Shown: positions 47,764 to 57,131 of the stretch, piece by piece
How positions within the stretch are numbered: the stretch's first letter is position 1
Layout: the number at the start of each line of letters is the position of its first letter
NCBI RefSeq assembly: GCF_901538265.1
Contig: NZ_LR593886.1
Span: 6,531,738 to 6,595,737, forward strand
DNA: 64,000 bases
Source: Gemmata massiliana
GTDB lineage: Bacteria; Planctomycetota; Planctomycetia; Gemmatales; Gemmataceae
Direction: 5' to 3'
The notes under the pieces: generated by a model
Database searches by the model: none
What the model saw: the letters and a program-made list of their open reading frames with translations, nothing else
What the model was told of the DNA's origin: nothing
Program-made: the position numbers and the translations under genes

Positions 47764-48226
47764 CATTATCCTCCTGCGCCGAGAAACAATCTGCGGAACG
47801 AACGTATTGGCTGGCGCTGCCGCGATCTTATCGACCAATGCGGCAAAGGCTGCTCCAGCAGGAGAGGATGGAGAAACAGTCGCAACGTTGATTGTCCCAA
47901 CGGCGACCCGGAACCCAAGACCGTAACGTTGAGCGGTCGGAGAGGCCTCCGTGTGGACCGGCGCGAAAGCGTAACGCACGCGCGCCGAAGGGCACAAGAG
48001 CGTTCATAGGCCCGGCCCGCGACTTACAGCGGAACGGCCGGACGCCTTCAACGAAGTGCTGGTGAGGCCACCAGGTGTTTGGCGTTTCCCTGATCGCTGG
48101 TATGATCGCGAAGCCTTATCCCCGCGTGTAACTGGAACTGTCGTGAACCGCAGATCGCTCCGTGCGGTGCCGGCGCGCGATCGTGGATGCGGAGTTGTGT
48201 GGCTCGTGCTCGGCAAGGAGTGAGTC
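47764..48226. other. Intergenic region containing a gene relic
   Basis: 463 bp between divergent genes. Bases up to about 48150 show no gene; 48153-48223 hold the relic of an MTEAEW-type C-terminus. Confidence 0.45.
48153..48223 (+). pseudogene. Relic of an MTEAEW-family C-terminus
   Basis: The last codons read RGCGVVWLVLGKE-stop, matching the family ending RGCWVVDLVLGKE, and the DNA aligns with the end of the gene at 48904 from GATC-CT onwards with small indels. It directly precedes the start of copy 3 (GTG 48227), as expected of a tandem array whose first member was deleted. Confidence 0.65.
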
Positions 48227-48904
48227 GTGACCGAAGCGGAATGGCTCACGTGTGCTGATCCTGTGTCGTTGATGCACGTTTCCCGGGAGAGAACTCAGAA
48301 CCGGAAGGTGTGGCTGTTTGGGTGCGCTTGTTGCCGCCAGATTTGGAAACTCCTGATCCATCCCGCGAGCCGATCGGCCGTCGAGGTTGTGGAACGCTAT
48401 GCGGAAGGAAATGCGGAACGATCGGAACTAGATCGTGCGGCTGAAGATGCGAGACTTGCCTTTGAATTAGCCCAAAACGGAGGCGTCCCTTTTAGTTCGA
48501 TGGTTGAACCGACGGCTCATTCCTACGCATTTGCTGCCCTCTCCGTCTACGAGCTCGCTTATCCCGCTCTCTCTATGAGCCGGCAATGGATGCGAGGAAC
48601 CGCTGAAGCTGCGAGCTGTGCGTTGGGTCGAGCCTCGAAAAGCGCTGAGCAGGTCGCTCTCGTTCGTGACATCTTCGGGAACCCATTCCGCCCCGTTGCC
48701 TTCTCCCCCTCGTGGCTCACCGACACCGTTCTCACACTCGCATCGCAGATGTATGAGTCGCGTGAGTTCGGCGCGATGCCGATTCTGGCCGACGCGCTCC
48801 AAGACGCGGGCTGTGACAGCGCCGAGGTGTTCGATCACTGCCGCGGTGACGGCCCGCACGTGCGCGGGTGCTGGGTCGTCGACCTCGTGCTCGGCAAGGA
48901 GTAA
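48227..48904 (+). CDS. MTEAEW-family uncharacterised protein, copy 3
   Basis: A 225-aa protein starting at GTG 48227 (MTEAEWLTCADP), three bases after the relic stop; the AAGGAG of the relic's own Lys-Glu codons serves as ribosome site. The N-terminal half resembles copy 1 (RTQNRKVWLFGCACCRQIWK, SRSAVEVVERYAEG) including the Cys-rich CACCR. The C-terminal ~74 residues (NPFRPVAFSPSWLTDTVLTL, ASQMYESREFGAMPILADAL, GPHVRGCWVVDLVLGKE) are nearly identical to copies 1 and 2. The middle (48400-48660) has lower GC. No export signal. Function unknown. Confidence 0.75.
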   Translation: MTEAEWLTCADPVSLMHVSRERTQNRKVWLFGCACCRQIWKLLIHPASRSAVEVVERYAEGNAERSELDRAAEDARLAFELAQNGGVPFSSMVEPTAHSYAFAALSVYELAYPALSMSRQWMRGTAEAASCALGRASKSAEQVALVRDIFGNPFRPVAFSPSWLTDTVLTLASQMYESREFGAMPILADALQDAGCDSAEVFDHCRGDGPHVRGCWVVDLVLGKE

Positions 48905-49524
48905 GAGCGCGTACAAGGATTTCACCGCAGAGGGCGCGGAGAGCGCCGAGGAAAAACAAGAACGGATTGCTCGGAGTTCTTCTCCGCACCCTCTGCGGTG
49001 AAGCCCTTGCACCGTCACTGGCGCTGACATCTACTCAAATAAATAATGTTTAAATTTCCACTAGTGATCTTGATACCCAAATTATCGACAAGGTATAATG
49101 TCCGATGATGAAATGCCGCGCAGGGACAACTTGGAGCGCCCGCACAGAGCGGTAGGGGAGAGACGAATGTTAGCATGCGCCGGGAGAAATCGACGTTTTC
49201 CCCAGCGAAATGAAAGTATGTATCCCTGCGGTCCCGAAATGTTAGCAAATGTCACTCGCGCCGGAGGGGGCGCGGTCCGGACTGCTCCGCGGTACCCCAA
49301 ATGGCCTCATACCGACTTCGTGAGACAATCATGTGAAATGTGGCGCACCCGAGTTTGCGGTTGCGACGGGGCTCCCGGATCGTCATCCTTTTACCAACAG
49401 CTTCGCAACTGTCCTCATTGTCCGCGCGCCTCCCGTTCGCCCGTTCCTGCTCCATGAGGTTCCGCGCCGGCACCCGAGGCCGTCGGCCTCGGACGGCAAC
49501 GGCCCCCTGAGAGTCGGTGGTGCT
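48905..49524. other. Intergenic region with a large palindrome, otherwise empty
   Basis: 620 bp. The first third is the palindrome at 48914-49009. The rest (49010-49330) is AT-richer and contains only short frames without ribosome sites. The motif ATGTTAGCA occurs twice (near 49167 and 49239). Confidence 0.45.
48914..49009. repeat. Imperfect palindromic interspersed repeat
   Basis: 29-base arms (48914-48942 and 48981-49009; core TTCACCGCAGAGGG-GCGGAGA) differ at three positions around a 38-base loop. The CACCGCAGAGG-type core resembles mobile palindromic repeats of planctomycetes. It may also terminate copy 3. Confidence 0.75.
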
Positions 49525-52107
49525 ATGGTCGGATCGCGACAACGAGGTGCCCGAAACCCGTTCGGCCTTGTGCTCGTTGTCGGCCTCATGACCGTCTGGC
49601 TCACCGCCGCACGCGGCGCGGACGGGGACGCCGAGAAACTGTTCCGCACGGGTCAGTATGCCGCGTGCGAAAAGGCCGTCGCTGACGAGATCGCGAAGGG
49701 CGCAGGAACCGCAGAGCAGTGGGTTCTGAAGATCCGGACCGAGGTCGCGCGCGGAAAATATGAAGCGGCTTGGAAGTCGATCGAAGAAGCACGCACGCAG
49801 TTCCCAAACGACCTCACACTGCACCTCTTCGCCCATGATGTGTACCGCGCGAGCGGTCGGGAAAAGGACGCAGCCACGGTTTTAGCTGCGGTCCAGCGGC
49901 AGATCGAGAACCGAATCGCACGCACACCTACCGAGCAGATCGCCCTCGGTCGGTACCTCCTGGCGACCGGCACCGACGCAAAAGAGGTGCTGGACCGGTA
50001 CTTCACCGCGGTCGCGAAGAAGACGCCCAATCACCTCGATGCCCACTTCGCCATCGCGGAACTGGCGCTCGACAAACACGACCGGGCACTCGCCGCCGAA
50101 ACGCTTCAAAAGGCTCCCAAAGAAGCCGCGCAGGAACCGCGCTACCACGCACTGCTCGCACGCGCGTTCGCCGACGACGACCGGACTCGCGCGCTGAAGG
50201 CCGTCGCGGACGCGCTCGCGATCAATCCGCACCACGTCGATAGCCTGCTCTTTCGGGCCGAAGCCCAGATCGACGCCGAAGACTATCCCGCGGCCGAAAC
50301 CACACTGAAGGCCGTGCTGGACGTCGATCTCGCCGAGCCGCGTGCGTGGGCGTATCGGGCCGTTCTCGCGCACCTGCGTGCGGAACCGGCCGGCGAAAAG
50401 AAAGCCTACGAGACGGCCCTCGCGCGCTGGCCCGGTGACCCGCAGATAGAGCACCTGATCGGGCGGAAATTGTCCCGGAGCTACCGGTTCACTGAGGGCG
50501 CGGCGTACCAGCGCAAGGCTCTGGAAAAGGACAAACGGTACCTGCCGGCCAAGGCACAACTGTGTCTGGACCTGCTCCGGTTGGGGAACGACGCGGAGGG
50601 GTGGCAACTGGCGGCCGAGGTACTCGCGGCCGACGGCTACAACGTCGTCGCGCACAACCTCGTCGCGCTCCGGGACCACGTGACGAAGTTCCGCACCCTC
50701 ACCGCGGACGGGTTCGTGCTCCGCATGGAGGAGAAAGAGGCCGACCTGTACGGTCAGCGCGCGCTGGCCATTCTCCAGCGCGCGAAGCGCACCCTCGGTG
50801 AGAAGTACGGCGTGCGCCTGGACCGGGCGATCACGGTCGAGGTGTTCCCGCGGAACCAGGACTTCGCCGTTCGGACGTTCGGCATCCCCGGATCGGACGG
50901 CATCCTGGGTGTCTGCTTCGGGCCGGTCATTACCGTGAGCAGCCCGGCGGCGCAGGGGAAAGATCCCTCCAGTTGGGAAGCGGTGCTGTGGCATGAGTTT
51001 TGCCACACCATCACCCTTCACAAGACCCGAAACAAGATGCCGCGCTGGTTGAGTGAAGGGATTTCCGTTTACGAGGAGACGCTGGAGAACCCCGGCTGGG
51101 GGCGCTGGATGACCCCGCAGTATCGCGAAATGCTCTTGAGCGACGAGCTAACGCCGCTGAGTCGGCTGAGCACGGCGTTCATGAACGCGAAAACGTCGCT
51201 CCACGTTCAGTTCGCCTACTTCGAGTCGGCCCTGGCCGTCGAGTTCCTGATCCGCAAGTACGGGCTGGACGCGATCAAGGCAACGTTGGACGATCTCGGG
51301 GCGGGACTGACCGCGAACGAGGCACTCGAACGGCGCACCGGCGTGTCGCTCGCGAAACTGGACCGCGAGTTCGCCGACTTCGCACGCGAACGGGCGAAAT
51401 CAGTGGCGCCCGACGCGACCTGGGAGCAACCGGAGGGCCTGAAACCCGACGCGGACTCGCTCGCGGTCCGGGACTGGCTCCAAAAACACCCCAAGAGCTT
51501 TTGGGGGCACCAGCGGCTGTGCGTGCGATTGGTCCGCGAGGAGAAGTGGGCCGAGGCCGAGAAAGCGCTGATCGCGTTCCGTGCGCTCTACCCGGAGTTC
51601 GCGGGCACCGACAACGCCTACGAACTGCTCGCCGCGACCTACCGGAAGACCACGCGGCCGACCGACGAAACGGTGGTTCTCGAAGAGTGGGCCAAGCGCG
51701 ACGGCGACGCGACAGCCGCCCACCAGCGGTTGATCGAACTGTACGAGGCCGCCGCGGACTGGTCCGGTGCGGCCAAGAACGCTCGCCGCTGGTTGGCCGT
51801 TAACCCGCTCACGCCCGGCCCGCACCGCGCACTGGCGCGAGCGGCCGAGCGGCTCCAGGAGCGCGACGAGGCGATGACCGCGTACCGCGCTGTTCTCCGG
51901 TTCGGCGTCCCCGATGCCGCCGACGTGCATTACCGGCTCGCGGTGCTGCTCGAACAGAGTGGCGCGCGGGACCAGGCCCGCCGCGAGGTGTTAAAGGCTC
52001 TGGAAGACGCGCCGCGTGCGCGCGAGGCCCACGAACTGTTGCTCAAGTTGGTCGGCACGCCGGGATCAGCCCCGAGCGCCCCGCCCCCACGGGAGATCAA
52101 GCGATGA
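49525..52107 (+). CDS. TPR protein with gluzincin (peptidase MA-like) domain
   Basis: An 860-aa exported protein. ATG 49525 opens a signal peptide (FGLVLVVGLMTVWLTAARGA); the 64-codon upstream extension has no supporting features. TPR-like repeats occupy about 30-420 (AEKLFRTGQYAACEKAVADE, FRAEAQIDAEDYPAAETTLK). A zinc peptidase core follows: H490-E-F-C-H494 with the third ligand probably E511 in PRWLSEGISVYEE, a peptidase-MA arrangement. More TPR helices run to the end. Such proteins may cleave or only bind envelope proteins. The stop overlaps the DUF4159 start (ATGA), making this the first gene of the downstream envelope cluster. Confidence 0.88.
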   Translation: MVGSRQRGARNPFGLVLVVGLMTVWLTAARGADGDAEKLFRTGQYAACEKAVADEIAKGAGTAEQWVLKIRTEVARGKYEAAWKSIEEARTQFPNDLTLHLFAHDVYRASGREKDAATVLAAVQRQIENRIARTPTEQIALGRYLLATGTDAKEVLDRYFTAVAKKTPNHLDAHFAIAELALDKHDRALAAETLQKAPKEAAQEPRYHALLARAFADDDRTRALKAVADALAINPHHVDSLLFRAEAQIDAEDYPAAETTLKAVLDVDLAEPRAWAYRAVLAHLRAEPAGEKKAYETALARWPGDPQIEHLIGRKLSRSYRFTEGAAYQRKALEKDKRYLPAKAQLCLDLLRLGNDAEGWQLAAEVLAADGYNVVAHNLVALRDHVTKFRTLTADGFVLRMEEKEADLYGQRALAILQRAKRTLGEKYGVRLDRAITVEVFPRNQDFAVRTFGIPGSDGILGVCFGPVITVSSPAAQGKDPSSWEAVLWHEFCHTITLHKTRNKMPRWLSEGISVYEETLENPGWGRWMTPQYREMLLSDELTPLSRLSTAFMNAKTSLHVQFAYFESALAVEFLIRKYGLDAIKATLDDLGAGLTANEALERRTGVSLAKLDREFADFARERAKSVAPDATWEQPEGLKPDADSLAVRDWLQKHPKSFWGHQRLCVRLVREEKWAEAEKALIAFRALYPEFAGTDNAYELLAATYRKTTRPTDETVVLEEWAKRDGDATAAHQRLIELYEAAADWSGAAKNARRWLAVNPLTPGPHRALARAAERLQERDEAMTAYRAVLRFGVPDAADVHYRLAVLLEQSGARDQARREVLKALEDAPRAREAHELLLKLVGTPGSAPSAPPPREIKR

Positions 52108-52976
52108 CCCGAACCCGTCTGCTCGTCGTGACGGCCGTGGGCGTCGCGGCCCTGGTCGCGGCCGCCGGGTTCGGGTCGGCCGCGCGCCAACCCGGGCGGC
52201 AGTTCCCCTACGGCCGGCAACCGGGCGATCCGCTGCCACTGCCCGAGGACCGGGCCGGCGTCCCCAACTGGAAGGTGGACCCGAGCTTCGACCGGGACGT
52301 GTTCACGTTCGTGCGGATCGAGTACAGCTCGTACCGCGGGCGGCGCGGGGGCTCGTGGACGACCGACTGGCCGGACGCGGACCTGAACTTCTCCTTCCGG
52401 CTCCAGCAGCTCACCTCGCTGCGCGTGAACCCGAACCCGATCTCCATGCGGCTCACCGACCCGCGGCTGTTCGACTACCCGTTCATCTACATCGTCGAAC
52501 CCGGGCGCCTCTCCTTCTTAGACGATGAGGTGCTCGCGCTCCGACGGTACCTGACGAACGGCGGGTTCCTGATGGTGGACGACTTCTGGGGCGACTCCGA
52601 GTGGGAGAACTTCCGCCGCGAGATCGGTCGCGTGTTCCCCAACAACGAGCCGAAAGAACTACCGGTGGACCACGAGATCTTCCGGTGCGTGTACCACCTC
52701 AAGGAAAAGCCCCAAATCCCGAGCATCCAGGCGGCCTGGGCCGGGAAAGCCCAGGGCATCACCTGGGAGCGCGGGCACGACGGAGACGTGCAGACGGTCC
52801 ACTACAAGGGGATCTTCGACGACAAGGGCCGGATGATGGCGTTCATCGGCCACAACACCGACCTCGGCGACGGCTGGGAGCGCGAGGGCGAAGACCCCTG
52901 GTACTTCCGCGAGTTCTCGGAAAAGAAGGCGTACCCGCTCGGCATCAACGTGATCGTGTACGCGATGACGCACTGA
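52104..52976 (+). CDS. DUF4159 secreted protein
   Basis: A 290-aa protein beginning in the overlapping ATGA, with signal peptide LLVVTAVGVAALVAAAGFGS. The DUF4159 fold is seen in FTFVRIEYSSYRGRRGG, WPDADLNFSFRLQQLTSL, YPFIYIVEPGRLSFLDDEVL, YLTNGGFLMVDDFWGDSEW and the closing AYPLGINVIVYAMTH; it resembles a ThuA/amidotransferase-like alpha/beta fold. DUF4159 genes regularly lie next to MoxR, DUF58 and BatA-like genes, as here. A 110-bp GC-rich gap separates it from moxR, the only non-overlapping junction in the cluster. Confidence 0.9.
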   Translation: MTRTRLLVVTAVGVAALVAAAGFGSAARQPGRQFPYGRQPGDPLPLPEDRAGVPNWKVDPSFDRDVFTFVRIEYSSYRGRRGGSWTTDWPDADLNFSFRLQQLTSLRVNPNPISMRLTDPRLFDYPFIYIVEPGRLSFLDDEVLALRRYLTNGGFLMVDDFWGDSEWENFRREIGRVFPNNEPKELPVDHEIFRCVYHLKEKPQIPSIQAAWAGKAQGITWERGHDGDVQTVHYKGIFDDKGRMMAFIGHNTDLGDGWEREGEDPWYFREFSEKKAYPLGINVIVYAMTH

Positions 52977-53086
52977 CGGCCCGCGCGCCGGCCCGGGAGT
53001 TGCGTCCACCGCCCTGCCCCGCTCACCCGCCACGTGACCACGACCCGCGGCGCGCCCGCGCCGCCCGCCCTACCGAAAGGCTGCCC

Positions 53087-54099
<1,013 letters not shown>

Positions 54100-54100
<1 letters not shown>

Positions 54101-55074
54101 TGCCACCCGCCGTCCCATCCCCGCCCCGGCAATCTCCCCAGGCCCGCACGGGTCCGGGGTTCGCGGACCCGGCCGCGCTCATGCGGATCAAGAGCCTGCA
54201 ACTGCGGGCGCGGGCGGTGGTCGAGGGGTTCGATCGGGGCATCCACCGCAGCCCGTACCACGGGTTCTCCGTCGAGTTCAGCGAGTACCGCGAGTACACC
54301 CCCGGCGACGACCCGCGCTACCTCGACTGGCGCCTCTTCGCCCGGTCGGACCGCTACTACATCAAGAAGTTCGAGGACGAAACGAACCTCCGCTGCCACA
54401 TGGTCGTGGACGCGAGCCGGTCGATGGGGTACGGGTCCGGCGCGGTCAGCAAGTGGGAATACGCCCGGACCGCGGCGGCCACGGTCGCGTACTTCCTGTC
54501 GCGCCAGCGCGACGCGGTCGGGCTGGTGACGTTCGAGGACCGGATCGTCGAGTTGGTCCCGCCGCGCGTGCGCCCCGGGCACCTGGCGCACCTGACCGCC
54601 GTGCTCCAGCGCGAGCCGCAGGGCCGGGCCACCGACCTGACCGGCCCGCTCGACGAGATGGGCGCGGCCAACCCGCGCCGCGGACTGTTCGTGCTGTTCT
54701 CCGATCTGCTCGTTCCGGCCCCCGCCGTGCGCACGGCCGTCGGTAACCTCCGGGCGGCCGGGCACGAGGTCATCGTCTTCCGGGTTCTCGATCCCCAGGA
54801 GGTCCGGTTCGAGTTCAGCGCCCCGGGCCTGTTCCGGGACGCCGAAACGGGCCGCGAGGTGTTCGTGGACCCGCGCACGGCGGCGCGCGAGTACCGCACC
54901 CGGTTCGAGGCCCACGCCGCAGACGTGCGGCAAGCGTGCGTGAGCGCGGGGGCCGACTTCGAGCAGGTGACGACCGATCGTCCGCTGGAACTTGTGCTGT
55001 TCGACCTACTCCGGGCACGCGCACAAAGCGGCCGTGCCCCCGCCCGGCGCCCCCAAAATCGAGGGCGCTCATGA
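54100..55074 (+). CDS. DUF58 (VWA-like) protein
   Basis: A 324-aa protein starting at ATG 54100 within the TGATG junction. The DUF58 core is FSEYREYTPGDDPRYLDWRL followed by a VWA fold with an intact metal-ion-dependent adhesion motif D-A-S-R-S (104-108). It continues with VGLVTFEDRIVELVPPRV, FVLFSDLLVPAPAV and ADFEQVTTDRPLELVLFDLL. No membrane helix is evident, so it is probably cytoplasmic and the direct partner of MoxR. A Pro-rich N-terminal extension of ~25 residues is unusual but common in planctomycete versions. Confidence 0.93.
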
Positions 55075-57131
55075 GCTTCCTCGCACCCCTATACGCGCTC
55101 GGGCTACTGGCGGTCGCGGCACCGATCGTGTTCCACCTCATTCGGCGGCGACCGAAGGACGAGGTGCCGTTCAGCTCGCTGATGTTCCTGTCCCCGTCCC
55201 CTCCCCCTCCGGCCAGTCGCCGACGACTGGATCAGGTTCTGCTGCTCCTGCTGCGTGCGAGCGCGCTGATACTGCTCGGGCTGGCGTTCATGCGGCCGTT
55301 TTTCCGCCAGGAGGCAGCGGCCGCAGGGGGCGAACAGGGCAACTGCGTCGTCGTGCTGATCGACACCAGCGCGAGTATGCGGCGCGGCGACTTGTGGGCG
55401 CGAGCCGTCGCGCACGCCGATGCCGTCCTCGCCGATTGCAAACCGACCGATCGCGTGGCGGTCTACGCTTTCGATCGTACCGTTCGGCCGGTTCTGGGGT
55501 TCACCGAATCCGACCACCTCGAACCGCACCAGCGTGCCGTAGTCGCACGGGAACGTGTCGGCCGACTGACACCGACGTGGGGCGGCACCGAACTCGGCCG
55601 GGCACTGGTCGACGCCACCACCGCGATCCTCGAAGTCGGTGCGACCGAGAAGGCGCCGCGGAGCAAGATCGTGCTGGTCAGCGACCTCCAGCGCGGGGCG
55701 CGTCTCACGGAACTGGCCGGGTTCGAGTGGCCGCCCTCGGTGGAACTGGAACTCCGCACGGTCGCCGACGAGCAGGGGAACGCCGGACTGAGCCTGTTGA
55801 CGGATCGCGCCGAATCCGAGCGCGGAAATCAAAGTGCGCTCCGCGTGCGGGTCACGAACGAGGCCGGCGCGAAGCAGGAGCGGTTCCGGCTCGCGTGGAG
55901 TGGTACCACGGGCGCAGATATCGAAGCATACGTTCCGCCGGGCGAGAGCCGGGTCGTCAAGGTGCCGCGCCCGCCGGCCGGCCCGACGCCGGTGCTCCGG
56001 CTCCAGGGGGACGTTCACGACTTCGACAACGCGGTACACGTGGCCGGTTCGCGGCGCCAGGAACTGACGGTGTTCTTCCTCGGTGTCGATTCGCCCACCG
56101 ATCCCGCCGGGTTGCTGTACTTCCTCGAACGCGCGTGGGACGAAACACCGGACCGCGCGGTCCGCGTGGTCGCCCGCAAGCCCGACGGCCCGCTGACGGC
56201 AGACGAAGTGCGAACGGCGCCGCTCGTGGTTCTGGCCGGCGCACCTTCGGCTGAAACGGTTGGGGTGTTGGACAAGTACCTGCGTGACGGTGGAACCGTG
56301 CTGACCGTTCTCGCCACCCCTCGCCCGCTCCCCGCGCTCGCCGGGGCGGAGCCGAAGCCAGTCGAAGAAGCAGCCCTTGAACGCTACGCCATGCTCCGCG
56401 ACATCGCGTTCGACCACCCGCTTTTCGCCGCGCTGTCCGGTCCGCAGTTCAGTGACTTCACGAAGGTCCATTTCTGGAAGCACCGGCGGGTCACGGAACC
56501 GCACCTCACCGGCGCGCGAATCCTGGCCCGGTTCGATGACGGCGACCCGGCGGTGCTGGAGAAAGCGGTCGGGCGCGGGCGCTTCGTGGTCTTCACCAGC
56601 GGGTGGCAGCCGGCCGACAGTCAGCTCGCGCGGTCGTCGAAGTTCGTTCCGATGCTAACCGGGCTGCTGGAACTCCGCGCCGGGCGCGCCACAGTAGATA
56701 CCAACTACCGGATCGGGGACCGCGTGCCGCTCCAGCCGGCGAGCGCGGTGACCGACGTGCGCAAGCCGGATGGCTCCACCGCGGCCCTCGCGCCGGAAGC
56801 CACGTCGTTCGACGGCACCGACCAGCCGGGCGTGTACACGCTCGAGACCGCGGCCGGTCTCCGTACCTTCGCGGTCAATCTCGACCCCGCGGAGAGCTTG
56901 ACCGCACCGCTGCCGGTTGAAACACTGGAACAGTTCGGCTGTCGGTTGGCCAAGCGCGGCGCGGACGACCAGCGAGCCGCGATCGAGCGGCAGCAGCGGA
57001 ACGCGGAACTGGAACGCAATCAAGCGATCTGGCGGATTTTGATCCTGGCGGCGGTCGCCGTGTTACTCGTCGAAACCGGGCTGGCGGGGTGGCGAACCCG
57101 CTCCGGCCGGCAGGAGGGTGCAACGCCATGA
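55071..57131 (+). CDS. BatA-like membrane protein with VWA domain
   Basis: A 686-aa protein in ATGA overlap with DUF58. The BatA N-terminal module is MSFLAPLYALGLLAVAAPIV and FHLIRRRPKDEVPFSSLMFL, with TM helices at about 7-25 and 57-74. A VWA domain follows with D-T-S-A-S (98-102), VLVSDLQRGARLTELAGF and a long amidotransferase-like segment (VVLAGAPSAETVGVLDKYLR, VVFTSGWQPADSQLARSSKF). A C-terminal helix is at about 657-675 (ILILAAVAVLLVETGLAG). It is an inner membrane protein with the VWA face outside; likely part of a MoxR-dependent envelope complex. Confidence 0.9.
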   Translation: MSFLAPLYALGLLAVAAPIVFHLIRRRPKDEVPFSSLMFLSPSPPPPASRRRLDQVLLLLLRASALILLGLAFMRPFFRQEAAAAGGEQGNCVVVLIDTSASMRRGDLWARAVAHADAVLADCKPTDRVAVYAFDRTVRPVLGFTESDHLEPHQRAVVARERVGRLTPTWGGTELGRALVDATTAILEVGATEKAPRSKIVLVSDLQRGARLTELAGFEWPPSVELELRTVADEQGNAGLSLLTDRAESERGNQSALRVRVTNEAGAKQERFRLAWSGTTGADIEAYVPPGESRVVKVPRPPAGPTPVLRLQGDVHDFDNAVHVAGSRRQELTVFFLGVDSPTDPAGLLYFLERAWDETPDRAVRVVARKPDGPLTADEVRTAPLVVLAGAPSAETVGVLDKYLRDGGTVLTVLATPRPLPALAGAEPKPVEEAALERYAMLRDIAFDHPLFAALSGPQFSDFTKVHFWKHRRVTEPHLTGARILARFDDGDPAVLEKAVGRGRFVVFTSGWQPADSQLARSSKFVPMLTGLLELRAGRATVDTNYRIGDRVPLQPASAVTDVRKPDGSTAALAPEATSFDGTDQPGVYTLETAAGLRTFAVNLDPAESLTAPLPVETLEQFGCRLAKRGADDQRAAIERQQRNAELERNQAIWRILILAAVAVLLVETGLAGWRTRSGRQEGATP

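Noticed and set aside
48941..49009. Possible CRISPR-like repeat pair
   Set aside because: The two similar segments are inverted, not direct, and there are only two; this is a palindromic repeat.
49010..49330. Small frames in the AT-richer gap before the TPR peptidase
   Set aside because: No ribosome sites, hydrophobic signals or similarity to neighbouring families.
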